NCBI GenBank assembly: GCA_963712485.1
Contig: CAVQID010000043.1
Location: 168,224-232,223 of the forward strand
Origin: JALORV01 sp963712485
Lineage (GTDB): Bacteria > Pseudomonadota > Gammaproteobacteria > Burkholderiales > Burkholderiaceae_F
Length of the DNA: 64,000 nt
Direction of reading: 5' to 3'
Part shown: positions 44,281 through 52,776 of the stretch, in pieces
Position numbering within the stretch: position 1 is the stretch's first letter
Layout: each line of letters opens with the position of its first letter
Made by a program: the position numbers and the translations under genes
Notes under the pieces: model-generated
What the model saw: only the letters and a program-made list of their open reading frames with translations
Databases searched by the model: none
What the model was told of the DNA's origin: nothing

Positions 44281-45729
44281 ATGGACTACCTCCCGATCTT
44301 CCTCAAGCTCTCAGGCCAGCCGTGCGCGGTGATCGGCGGCGGCGAGATCGCCGCGCGCAAGGTCGGCCTGCTGCTCGACGCCGGCGCTCGTGTCACCGTG
44401 ACAGCGCCTGAACTGGCCGAGCCGCTGGTCGAAATGCTTCGCCAGGGGAAGATCGTTCATCGCGCGGAGACCTTCACGCCGGCGGCGCTGCAGGACGTGG
44501 TGCTGGTGATCGCCGCCACCGACGATCGCGCGGTGAATGCCGAAGTCTCGCGACTGGCGCAGTCGCAGAGGCTGCCGGTCAACGTCGTCGACGATCCGGA
44601 ACTGTGCTCGTTCATCCTGCCGGCGATCGTCGATCGCTCGCCGGTCGTGGTCGCGGTGTCGACGCGGAGGCGCCTCGCCCGTGCTGGCGCGCCTGCTGCG
44701 GGCGCGACTCGAATCGTTGATACCGGCGACCTACGGACAGCTCGCCGCGCTTTCCGCGCGCTTTCGCGAGCGAGTCCAGGCGCGAACTGCCGCAGGCCGG
44801 CGCGCCGGCCGTTCTGGGAGCGCGTGCTGCAGGGACCGGTGGCCGAACTCGTGCTTTCGGGTCGCGTCGACGAGGCCGAGCAGGCGCTGGTACGCGCGAT
44901 CGATGACGCCGGGCACCGCGGACCGGAAGCGGGCGAGGTCTACCTGGTCGGTGCCGGACCGGGCAACCCCGACCTGTTGACCTTTGCCGCGCTGCGACTG
45001 ATGCAGCAGGCCGACGTCGTGCTGTACGACAACCTGGTGTCGGCGCCGATCCTTGAACTGACTCGACGCGATGCCGAACGCATCTATGTCGGCAAGCAGC
45101 GCGCGCTGCACACGATGCGGCAGGAAGAGATCAACGCGCTGATGGTGAAACTGGCTCGCGCCGGGCGGCGCGTGCTGCGTCTGAAAGGCGGCGACCCGTA
45201 TGTGTTCGGCCGGGGTGGCGAGGAGATCGAGTCGCTCGCCGCCAGCGGCGTGCGGTTCCAGGTCGTGCCGGGCGTCACGGCGGCCTGCGGGGTCGCGGCC
45301 TACGCCGGCATCCCGCTGACCCATCGTGACTATGCGCAGTCGTGTGTGCTGGTGACCGGCCACCTGAAGGACGGCAGCATGAACCTGGACTGGCACGGTC
45401 TGGCGCGGCCGCGCCAGACGGTCGTCATCTACATGGGCCTGCAGGGCCTCGAGTCGGCGTGCGAGCAGTTGATCGCGCACGGCATGCCGCGCGACATGCC
45501 GGCCGCGGTCGTGCAGCAGGCCACGATGCCGCAGCAGCGCGTGGTGACCGCGCCGCTCGAGGACCTGCCGCGTCGGGTCGCCGAAGCCGGCCTGCGACCG
45601 CCTACGCTGGTGATCGTCGGCGACGTGGTGAAGTTGCGCGAGCAGCTTGCGTGGTACGAGCCAGACACGGCGATGGGTGCATCGACCATCCGCGCGACAG
45701 CGAAGAACCCGGGCGCCGCGCAGACGTGA
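44281..45729 (+). CDS. cysG: Siroheme synthase CysG (two compensating frameshifts as read)
   Basis: A trifunctional CysG of about 480 residues. The N-terminal dehydrogenase/ferrochelatase is MDYLPIFLKLSGQPCAVIGG with VIAATDDRAVNAEVSRLAQ. The C-terminal SAM uroporphyrinogen-III methyltransferase has VYLVGAGPGNPDLLTFAAL, RLKGGDPYVFGRGGEE and GVTAACGVAAYAGIPLTHRD. Between about 44668 and 44795 the expected sequence (VLARLLRARLESLIPATYG) is in another frame, so two opposite indels leave the total frame intact with a garbled linker. It supplies siroheme for DsrAB, which DsrN would then amidate. Confidence 0.88.
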   Translation: MDYLPIFLKLSGQPCAVIGGGEIAARKVGLLLDAGARVTVTAPELAEPLVEMLRQGKIVHRAETFTPAALQDVVLVIAATDDRAVNAEVSRLAQSQRLPVNVVDDPELCSFILPAIVDRSPVVVAVSTRRRLARAGAPAAGATRIVDTGDLRTARRAFRALSRASPGANCRRPARRPFWERVLQGPVAELVLSGRVDEAEQALVRAIDDAGHRGPEAGEVYLVGAGPGNPDLLTFAALRLMQQADVVLYDNLVSAPILELTRRDAERIYVGKQRALHTMRQEEINALMVKLARAGRRVLRLKGGDPYVFGRGGEEIESLAASGVRFQVVPGVTAACGVAAYAGIPLTHRDYAQSCVLVTGHLKDGSMNLDWHGLARPRQTVVIYMGLQGLESACEQLIAHGMPRDMPAAVVQQATMPQQRVVTAPLEDLPRRVAEAGLRPPTLVIVGDVVKLREQLAWYEPDTAMGASTIRATAKNPGAAQT

Positions 45730-45759
45730 TCAGCGCGCGAGGCATGTCGGGCTGCCGAT

Positions 45760-46839
45760 TCAGTGAGTAACGGCCAGCCGCCCCGATTCGCGACAGACGG
45801 CCTCGGCGCCGCCTCCTCGCCAGGCGTTCAGCAAGTCGAAGGCGAGGTCGAGCCATTGCTGCTGACCGTCGGCCGCGGCGCGTGCGAGCGCGGTGAGGTC
45901 GATGCGGTCGGAATCCGCCTTGCACGAATTGGCCAATTCCGGAGCCAGCGCGCGCCGCATCCCGTCGAAGTTTGCGATCCAGAAGAGCAGCGAGCGGGTC
46001 GCCCCACGGGCAGCCAGGTCGGGCAGCGTCACGAGGCAGTCGGCGAGCAGGTCGCGCACGGCACGCAGGACGACCTCGGTGCGGCGGTCGTCCACCGCAA
46101 GCAGCATGTCTTCCCACTCGGTACCCAGCAGTTTCCCGGCGCGTAGCTCGCCGAGTTCGTGCAACACCAGGGTCTCGGCCTCGTCGCGAGCCATGCAATC
46201 GACCGCGTCCGCCACGTCGGCGCCGTACGCGTGCAGCGCACGTGCAAACGCCGTGTCTGGCGTACCCCGCCGAGTGGTCTCCGCACGCGTCCACAGCCAA
46301 CGACGCAATGCATCCGTCCGAATGACGATGGTGCCGCCGCGGCTGACCGCTGGCGCAGCGGTGATGCCGCGCGCCAGTTCCGCACCGGCGACGATCACGC
46401 GCACGCCGTCGCGCAGCTGCTCCGACTGCCGTCGCGCAAGAAAGAACATCGGTGCCCCGAACAGGCCGAGACCGGCGCCGTAGACGAGTCCCTGCGCGTG
46501 CAACTCGCGGTTGGCGGCATCCTCGTCGAACGGATCGATGCCCCCGGCCAACGGCAGCTCGGCGTAGGCGGCGGCGGAACGCTCGTGCAGTGAGTCCCAT
46601 TCACCTTCGCGACGCGCGATCCATTCGCTCAGGCGGCCGCGATCGGGAGTGGCGCCGAGGGGCAGGTCCGAGGCCCACCGGAAGTACTCGCGCATCCCGA
46701 GCAGGTAAATGCAGAGTGACTTGTCGCGAGCGTGCAAGGCGTCGGCCAGATCGCAGTTGGCCTGCACGCTTGCGACCACGGAGGAGTCAAGGGCGCGCGC
46801 AGGCGCGCCGCGGGAACGGAAGATGCGCGTCGTCGTCAC
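45760..46839 (-). CDS. Conserved protein of unknown function coupled to an S24-like gene
   Basis: A 359-residue soluble protein, mostly helical, with CIYLLGMREYFRWASDLPLG, WIARREGEWDSLHERSAAAY, VYGAGLGLFGAPMFFLARRQ and ETLVLHELGELRAGKLLG, the last being His- and Glu-rich and possibly metal-binding. It may belong to the uncharacterised family named after Sfum_1244, or relate to DsrS of dsr operons; I recall these from memory and could not verify either. The start is a GTG at 46839 overlapping the upstream stop (GTGA). It is convergent with cysG. Confidence 0.6.
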   Translation of the reverse strand: MTTTRIFRSRGAPARALDSSVVASVQANCDLADALHARDKSLCIYLLGMREYFRWASDLPLGATPDRGRLSEWIARREGEWDSLHERSAAAYAELPLAGGIDPFDEDAANRELHAQGLVYGAGLGLFGAPMFFLARRQSEQLRDGVRVIVAGAELARGITAAPAVSRGGTIVIRTDALRRWLWTRAETTRRGTPDTAFARALHAYGADVADAVDCMARDEAETLVLHELGELRAGKLLGTEWEDMLLAVDDRRTEVVLRAVRDLLADCLVTLPDLAARGATRSLLFWIANFDGMRRALAPELANSCKADSDRIDLTALARAAADGQQQWLDLAFDLLNAWRGGGAEAVCRESGRLAVTH

Positions 46840-47225
46840 TCGACGTAACGACGCGTCTCGCGACGCCGCCCTGGCCGGCTCTTCTGGATGATTACTCCGC
46901 GAACGGTGCTCAGATCCGCCATCTCGATCACCGGATGACCCGCCTGCAGCGCGTGCAGGCTCCAACCAGAATCGAGCTGATGCAGGCGGCGGAAGATGAA
47001 TTCGCCGCCGACGTCGGCCAGCACATAGGATCCGTCGCCGGCGAGCCCCTCGGGTTCGATGATCACGATGTCGCCTTCGGTGAACTCGGGCGCCATCGAA
47101 TCGCCGAGCACCATCAGCGCGAACGCCTCGCCGGATCCACAGAGCGCGTCTGTTTCGGCAGTGTCCGTCGCGGCAGCGATCGGTATCGTGCGCTGCGGTC
47201 TCGAGGTGCGATCGGAACTGCTCAT
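46836..47225 (-). CDS. S24/LexA-like protein without the catalytic lysine
   Basis: A 129-residue protein whose second half matches the S24 (LexA/UmuD C-terminal) fold: FALMVLGDSMAPEFTEGDIV with the Ser, then GSYVLADVGGEFIFRRLHQL where LexA has the catalytic Lys (VKRL), and VRGVIIQKSRPG. The Lys is Arg here, so self-cleavage is doubtful. No HTH is present, though an in-frame ATG at 47348 would add 41 residues. It is coupled to the following 359-residue gene. It may sense a ligand or bind a partner. Confidence 0.65.
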   Translation of the reverse strand: MSSSDRTSRPQRTIPIAAATDTAETDALCGSGEAFALMVLGDSMAPEFTEGDIVIIEPEGLAGDGSYVLADVGGEFIFRRLHQLDSGWSLHALQAGHPVIEMADLSTVRGVIIQKSRPGRRRETRRYVE

Positions 47226-47342
47226 GCGGAAAGACCCTGCCGGTTGCGTATCCGCCGGCGGGAAGGCGCAGGCAGCGCCGGGTCCGCCCTGCGCGACGGC
47301 CGTTGGCAGTGATTCTGCAAGCCGTACGGGACTCGCAGAATC

Positions 47343-47354
47343 ACCCATACGGGT
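47343..47354. promoter_or_regulatory. Candidate operator ACCC-ATAC-GGGT
   Basis: Inverted repeat in the divergent region between the S24-like gene and the TusA-like gene. Its left half (CACCCATAC) is identical to the sequence at 6346-6354 upstream of the NarX-like kinase. Confidence 0.35.
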
Positions 47355-47473
47355 AGCCGCAGCCACGCCAATTAAGCAATGTACGGTCAAGCACGAATCG
47401 CGGCTAATACTGACCGTTCGCAAGCGACGGACCAGACGGTTGCGGTACAAAAGCGCAGAGCCAAACAAGGGGG

Positions 47474-47707
47474 ATGCAGGTGAATTACGACAAAGAGCTC
47501 GACGCGCGTGGCTTGGCATGCCCGCTGCCGATCGTGAAGACAAACAAGACACTCAGCCAGATGGCGAGTGGCCAGGTGTTGCGGGTGATGGCAACCGATT
47601 CGGGTTCAGTCGCGGATATGCAGGCCTATGCCGAGCAGACTGGGCACGCATTGCTGTCGTCGACGCAGGAGAGCGGTGTCTACGTGTTCTATCTCAAGCG
47701 GTCCTAG
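47474..47707 (+). CDS. tusA: TusA/SirA-family sulfur carrier
   Basis: A 77-residue TusA protein with LDARGLACPLPIVKTNKTL, where the single Cys in the CPxP motif carries the persulfide. It transfers sulfane sulfur in oxidation pathways, from rhodanese to DsrE-type carriers and then to DsrEFH-DsrC or Hdr systems. Its neighbour is DsrE2, the usual partner. A short GGGGG site lies just before the ATG. Confidence 0.9.
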   Translation: MQVNYDKELDARGLACPLPIVKTNKTLSQMASGQVLRVMATDSGSVADMQAYAEQTGHALLSSTQESGVYVFYLKRS

Positions 47708-47788
47708 CCACCGCCTCCCCGAGATCACCCCGACGGCGTTCTCGCGACACGCCACCCGCTCGCCTCAACCTCCACTCGAAACGACCCA

Positions 47789-48259
47789 ATGACCGCAAAG
47801 AAGATGGCGTTGATCGCCACCAAGGGAACGCTGGACTGGGCCTACCCACCTCTCATCCTGGCCTCGACCGCGGCCTCGCTCGGATACGAGGTCCAGATAT
47901 TCTTCACGTTCTACGGCCTGCAACTGCTGCGCAAGGACCTTTCGCACATCAAGATCAGTCCCCTGGCCAATCCCGCGATGCCGATGCCGGTGCCGATGCC
48001 GGTGCTGGTGCAGAGTCTGCCGGGAATGGAGTCGATGGCGACAATGATGATGCGCAACAAGATGAAGTCCAAGGGCGTGGCTTCATTGGAGGAATTGCGC
48101 AATATCTGCATCGAGGCCGACGTGAAACTGATCGGCTGCCAGATGACCGTCGATCTTTTCGACTTCAAGAAGAGTGACTTCATCGAGCAGACCCAATTCG
48201 GCGGTGCGGCGATGTTCCTTGGATTTGCCGGCGGAGCCGACATCAGCCTGTTCATCTAA
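47789..48259 (+). CDS. dsrE2: DsrE2-type DsrE/DsrF/DsrH-like protein
   Basis: A 156-residue DsrE2 family protein: KMALIATKGTLDWAYPPLIL, FFTFYGLQLLRKDL, IEADVKLIGCQMTVDLFDF containing the conserved Cys, and a hydrophobic C-terminus GGAAMFLGFAGGADISLFI. DsrE2 proteins pair with TusA and rhodanese to mobilise cytoplasmic sulfane sulfur. It follows tusA by 81 bases and is convergent with a FadL-like porin gene across a strong hairpin. Confidence 0.85.
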   Translation: MTAKKMALIATKGTLDWAYPPLILASTAASLGYEVQIFFTFYGLQLLRKDLSHIKISPLANPAMPMPVPMPVLVQSLPGMESMATMMMRNKMKSKGVASLEELRNICIEADVKLIGCQMTVDLFDFKKSDFIEQTQFGGAAMFLGFAGGADISLFI

Positions 48260-48328
48260 GCGGTCGAGGTCCTGCAGGCCCGGGAGTTGCGCCGGCTGCG
48301 AGCGGCCGGGCACCTGCGCGAACCAGAC

Positions 48329-48366
48329 AGCGAAACGGCCACCCTCGGCGAGGTGGCCGTTTCGCT
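48329..48366. terminator. Bidirectional intrinsic terminator
   Basis: Perfect 15-bp stem AGCGAAACGGCCACC/GGTGGCCGTTTCGCT with an 8-base loop, located between convergent dsrE2 (ending 48259) and the porin gene (ending 48392). The stem reads AAA on one side and TTT on the other, fitting use in both directions, although the T-tract is short. Confidence 0.75.
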
Positions 48367-48391
48367 TTGCGAGCAGCGGCGCTATCAGGCG

Positions 48392-49697
48392 CTAGAAGCG
48401 CTTGCCCCACGCGATGCCGAGGCTGTTCTCGTACATCGAGATGGTCTCCGTGCCGCCCGCTCCCGGACCGAGGATCGAATTGAACATCGACGATCCCGTC
48501 ACCGAGTTCTCGAACGCGTGCATGTAGGCGACCGTGATGCTGGACTTGTCCGGCATGTTGTAGCAGAAGCCCAGCGTGAGGTGTTCCTGCACGACGCCCG
48601 GCGCGATGATGTTGAACGTGACGTTGGCCGAGTCGATCGGGTTCTGCGAGTAGTTGTAGCCCGCACGCAGGGTCCAGGCCGGGTCGAGCTGCATACTCGA
48701 CGCCGATCTTGTAGACGTTGACGGACTGCCAGCCGAAGCCCGGGCCGTTGTTGGCACCGAGCGGGGCGCCCGTCATGCCCTGGTTCGCGATCGACGGCAC
48801 ATCGCCGTAGTCTATGTAGAGCCAGTCGAACGCGAAGGTCCAGTCCTTGAGCCCCGTATAGGCCACGCCGAGGCTCCATAGCTCGCCGGAATGTCAAAGC
48901 CGCCCTGCTCGGCGAACAGGCCCTTGTACTTGTCGAAATTGCCCATCTGCATCTTCGACGAGTACACGGCGCCGATGCGGAAGCCATCGAACTCGCCCTG
49001 ATAGCCGATCCGCACCCCCCAGCCGCTCGGAGCTGTCGTAGCCGTTGTTCGTCACGTAGCCCGGCGCCGATGTGAACGGCGGGAAGCCCGGTGCGTTGTC
49101 GAAGGCCTGCAGACCTTCAGCCTTGAAACGCTGGTAGCCAAAGAGTGGCGCGATGCCGATCGCCTGCGTCGGGGCGAATTTCCACGCCAACGTCGGCGCC
49201 ACGATCAGCTGCGACAAGTCCTGGCCCAGGCTTGCCGTCGCCGCACAGCAGTTGGCCGTGTTCGGCCCCATGCCGCAATTGAGCTGGTCGCCCGGATAGT
49301 CGGTGTTCATGCCCGCCGTTGCCGTACAAGGTGACGCCGAGCGCGAGGTCCGAGCTGAGCATGTGGTTGTAGCCGAACTCCGGAATGAAGAAGTTCGTGC
49401 TGTCGCTGTCGACGGACCCGTTGAGGCCAGGCGCGGCGCCGTGCGACTGGCGCTGCGCTGCGGACTGAACCAGTCGATGCCAACGTCGATTCGTGTACCC
49501 ACGAAGGCCATGCTGGCCGGATTGTTGGCCCCGCCCATCGCGTCCAGCGCCAGGCCGTAGCTCGCGCCGCCCATGCCCTTGGCACGCATGCCGTAGCCGT
49601 GCGCGAAGTAACCGTCCGTCGCCGACGCCGGCAACGGCAACAGCGCCGCCGCGCAGATCGCCGCGGCGAGCGGACGTACCGCGAATGAAGCTTTCAT
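48392..49697 (-). pseudogene. OmpP1/FadL/TodX-type outer membrane porin (about five frameshifts as read)
   Basis: The signal peptide MKASFAVRPLAAAICAAALL and the family start GYFAHGYGMRAKGMGGASYG, NNPASMAFVGTRIDVGID are in one frame. Later conserved segments are in other frames: FFIPEFGYNHMLSSDLALGV, LIVAPTLAWKFAPTQAIGIA, FRIGAVYSSKMQMGNFDKYK, GLKDWTFAFDWLYIDYGDVP, and the end FENSVTGSSMFNSILGPGAG followed by a C-terminal Phe. Together they make a full-length FadL-type barrel of about 430 residues. No single frame encodes it, yet every segment is conserved, so this is probably sequence error. FadL porins pass hydrophobic substrates. Confidence 0.72.
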
Positions 49698-50622
49698 CAG
49701 TTTCTCCCTCCTCCAATCAATCGAGCCGACATCGACAGCAGTTCAACTTTCCCCGGAATGAAGCGCGCGAGCTGTCTGCAGTGCCTCGCGCCGCCCTTCC
49801 TTTGCCATTCTTGGCGCTTGGGCATTGCCCCGCTGCCGTACGCGTCCATGGCAGCAGACGCGTTGCGCCGTTTGCCGAAAGAGTCCGCCGTTGGGGTTTG
49901 TATTTCCTCTAGAAGGCGCAGCGGACATGGGCGGCGAGCTTCATACCGGGGAGGGTCTTTGTCCATTACCCACTTGGGCGGCAGAGATGCTCCCCGAGTG
50001 GACAAAGCCAGGGACGCATCGCTTGGCATCTCAAGTGTTGCGATCGCCAAGCTCTTGGACAAAGGGAACAACGGGATGGTGATGAAGCGTGGCATCTATT
50101 TATCAGAAGGCATTCGTCTGTCTCCCTGTTGAGAGTGCCACTCTATTAGCGGTTCGGGTTTCGATGACCCGGTTGAACGTCACCGTGTCGGCCGCGCCGG
50201 AGCGCGCGCGCCCTTCACCGCAACGCCGGCAGGAGTGGCCACACCGATCGTCCACGCATGAATCTGGTTGATCGCCGGCGCAGGCTGCGGCGGGTGCAGG
50301 GTCAGACGACGAATCGGCCGGCATCCGTGGGCCGCCTGAGTTGCGGGCAAACGACGGAATGGGTGCGTTCGTCCGCTGGGCAAGTCGCGACGCTGTTAAC
50401 GCTAGTTGCGTTCTTCGTTTTCGTCGCCTGAAAGGTGAAATAAGCCGCTGAAGGCGAGTTCATCCACACTGTCAACCCAACAGCCATGACGGGAAGCGTT
50501 CGCGGGAAGGCCGGAGCTGCCTACGAAGATCGAGGAAGTGAGGGTGGCGACGAGTCGGCCCAATTGCCGACATCGAGCTCGCGCCGCACAATCGCCCAAT
50601 TGCAGACGAACTGGGCGATGGT
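49698..50622. other. Long intergenic region without a convincing gene
   Basis: About 900 bases between the porin and the VOC gene. Open frames on both strands have no recognisable domains. The base composition is visibly less GC-rich than the sulfur region. One copy of a 40-bp repeat lies near the right end at 50557. It looks like the left edge of an accessory block. Confidence 0.4.
50557..50596 (+). repeat. 40-bp spacer repeat, copy A
   Basis: GGCCCAATTGC, then 14 variable bases, then CGCCGCACAATCGCC. Copy B at 52695-52734 has both blocks identical with the same spacing. Both copies lie just upstream of small accessory genes on the plus strand. Confidence 0.6.
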
Positions 50623-51019
50623 ATGCGCTGGACTCACTTCACACTCCCGGTTAGCGACCTGAGTGCCTCGGTTCGATTCTTCACAGAAGAGTGCGGCCTG
50701 AGCGTTGTTCGTGATCGCCGCAACGAAGGAGGTACAACCGTCTGGCTCGGTCCACAGCCCGCCGAAGGAGTCGATCCGGAGTTTGTTTTGGTCGCCTTCC
50801 AGGGCGAGGTCAAGGCACCGCTAGATCACTTTGGGTTTCAGTGCGACGAGCGCGATGGCGTAACCGCGATTGCCGGCCGCGCAGAGAGCCCGCGGCACTC
50901 TTGTCGAGGGGCCGACAGACCATGGCGGCAGCGTCGGGTACTTCGTGGTGGTCCGTGAGCCGAGTGGTCATCTGGTCGAATTCACCTTCGGCCAACCGTT
51001 GCGAGGCCTGCAGGGGTAA
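50623..51019 (+). CDS. VOC (glyoxalase/bleomycin-resistance) family protein (one frameshift)
   Basis: MRWTHFTLPVSDLSASVRFF starts a VOC fold with the metal His, and continues EECGLSVVRDRRNEGGTTVW and APLDHFGFQCDERDGV. After a break near 50885 the second half reads GTLVEGPTDHGGSVGYFVVV and EPSGHLVEFTFGQPLRG. The total is about 132 residues, a typical single-unit VOC protein acting as dioxygenase, isomerase or drug-binding protein. The substrate is unknown. Confidence 0.72.
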
Positions 51020-51111
51020 TGGTCGACCTTCGGCAGTCGGCGAGAAGCGGCCTTTGTCCCTTCCATGTTCATGTCGAGCAGTTGGTTTCAGCGCAACCAA
51101 GTGAGGACGGC

Positions 51112-51748
51112 GTGAGGCACGGAACTTCGGCGACTTTCGGGACTGCTGTAAAGCTGGTCGGGAGTCTTTTCCTCGCTTACGTGCTGTGCGGCTGTGCGTC
51201 CTACACGAAGCGCTATTACGAGCCTATCGGCGCAGGACGGCTCATATCGCCAAAGTATGCCGACCCTGGACCAAAGACCGAACTCCAGCTCGATGTGAAG
51301 TGGCTGCGGTCGTTTGGTATACGCGGGATTGCGCTTGAGCGAGGCGCCAGAGTGTGTCTGCTCATAGTTCCTGAACAAAGCGTAGCTGTTGCCATGGGAG
51401 TTTCCGTTGTACAGCGACCGAGACTTCCGACCGGCGAACCACTGTTGGCCGTTCCAAACCGGGTGCAAGTCGTGTTTACACCGCAAGAGTGGAATTACCC
51501 GGGTTCTATGCCGAGGTCTGAATCTTTGCCTTTAGAAATCGTTGGCGAGCGAATTGCTGCAGATGGGTTCGTTTGGCAGCGCGGAGCGATTCCGAGGCGT
51601 CAACGTCTGTTATGACGTTCGGACTGAGGCGGACGAGTTCTATGTCGACGTCGCAGACATAATGGTCAACGGCGCGCGTGTGCCAGCAACGCCCCTCCTT
51701 TTTAGAGCAAAGGTTGGAGAATTCACGCGTCTTCCCACGGCTTGGTAA
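51112..51748 (+). CDS. Hypothetical lipoprotein (one frameshift)
   Basis: A GTG start at 51112 with GAGG upstream gives a lipoprotein signal GSLFLAYVLCGCASYTKRYY, with the lipidated Cys probably the second of CGC. The mature part is beta-rich without a recognised domain (LQLDVKWLRSFGIRGIALER, LAVPNRVQVVFTPQEWNYPG). A break near 51585 leads to a second piece, NVCYDVRTEADEFYVDVADI, ending at 51748. About 212 residues in total. Confidence 0.55.
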
Positions 51749-51825
51749 TTTCCGGCCAGTAGCGGAAGTTTTGCGGCCAAGTCAGAATTGCCCCAGAGCG
51801 GCCGTGCTCGGCTTGCCGAGGAGAT

Positions 51826-52677
51826 ATGTCGTTGCGGGTCGATCGATACACGGACGCTGGCGCCTTCTTGAAGGCTGCAGGATCCTGGTTGGCCTCGGCC
51901 GAAGTTGAAAACAACGTCATGCTGACCATCGCGAGTTCCATCGCAGACGGAACTCGGACCCTGAAGGAACCGGCGCACTTCGCCGCGGTAGTCGATGGCG
52001 AGCAGATCGTCTGCTGCGGCAGTCGGACCTCGCCCCACCGCATGCTGATCACCCGTGGCACGGCAGGCGGATCGGCTGCGCTCGCGGCCGATGCCTTCGC
52101 AGCGCTGGGGCGATTGCCCGGTGTCACGGGGCCTTGCGAGGCGGCCGCCGGCTTTGTCGAGGCCTGGTTGGCGCTAGCTGGCGGGCGGGCTGACATCAGC
52201 ATGCGGCAGCGCCTGCACAAGCTTGATCGCCTGAACGCTGATTTGCCGATAGTCCGTGGGACGTTGCGCGTCGTTGACCTAAGCGAGCGGGATCTTGCCG
52301 TCGAGAGGGTCTTGGCCTTCGCGCGCGAGGCGCTGCCGGACGCGCCGACCGGTGACATAGCCGAGGGGGTGGATCGCCACTTGAGTCGCGGGACGCTGTA
52401 CTTCTGGGACGACGGTGCACCCGTCACGATGTGTGCCGATGCAGGCAGCTCAGGGAGCATCGCCCGGATCAACTCCGTTTACACCCCGCCTGAACGACGA
52501 AGGCGCGGCTACGCGACCGCCGCCGTGGCCGTCCTCACGCGACGTTTGCTTGACGGCGGCCGCCGGTACTGCTGCCTTTACACTGATCTTGCAAACCCGA
52601 CCTCAAACAGCGTCTACCGGCGAATCGGCTATCGGCCGGTATGCGACATCGACCAGTACACGTTCTCCGAATCGTGA
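51826..52677 (+). CDS. GNAT-family N-acetyltransferase
   Basis: A 283-residue protein with a C-terminal GNAT domain (about 140-280): acetyl-CoA loop TPPERRRRGYATAAVAVLTR and the end LYTDLANPTSNSVYRRIGYR. The N-terminal half looks like a degenerate second GNAT unit (VENNVMLTIASSIADGTRTL). The substrate is unknown. The start is the ATG at 51826 after GAGGAGAT. It is intact, unlike its neighbours. Confidence 0.82.
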   Translation: MSLRVDRYTDAGAFLKAAGSWLASAEVENNVMLTIASSIADGTRTLKEPAHFAAVVDGEQIVCCGSRTSPHRMLITRGTAGGSAALAADAFAALGRLPGVTGPCEAAAGFVEAWLALAGGRADISMRQRLHKLDRLNADLPIVRGTLRVVDLSERDLAVERVLAFAREALPDAPTGDIAEGVDRHLSRGTLYFWDDGAPVTMCADAGSSGSIARINSVYTPPERRRRGYATAAVAVLTRRLLDGGRRYCCLYTDLANPTSNSVYRRIGYRPVCDIDQYTFSES

Positions 52678-52694
52678 TGCAGAAGGCCTGAGCC

Positions 52695-52734
52695 GGCCCA
52701 ATTGCGGTCTTGGTAGGGCCGCCGCACAATCGCC
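52695..52734 (+). repeat. 40-bp spacer repeat, copy B
   Basis: Second copy of the element at 50557, with both conserved blocks (GGCCCAATTGC and CGCCGCACAATCGCC) 14 bases apart. It lies 43 bases upstream of a small membrane-protein gene. Confidence 0.6.
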
Positions 52735-52776
52735 TAAAAGCGGCCCACTCCACTTGGTCAAGTTCTTGAACTAGAC

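Noticed and set aside
47226..47552. N-terminal extension of the S24-like protein to 47552
   Set aside because: The added 109 residues overlap the TusA gene antisense and contain no HTH or other domain.
49697..50095. 132-codon minus-strand frame upstream of the porin
   Set aside because: Composition is unlike a real protein, there is no domain, and the region is intergenic between better-supported genes.
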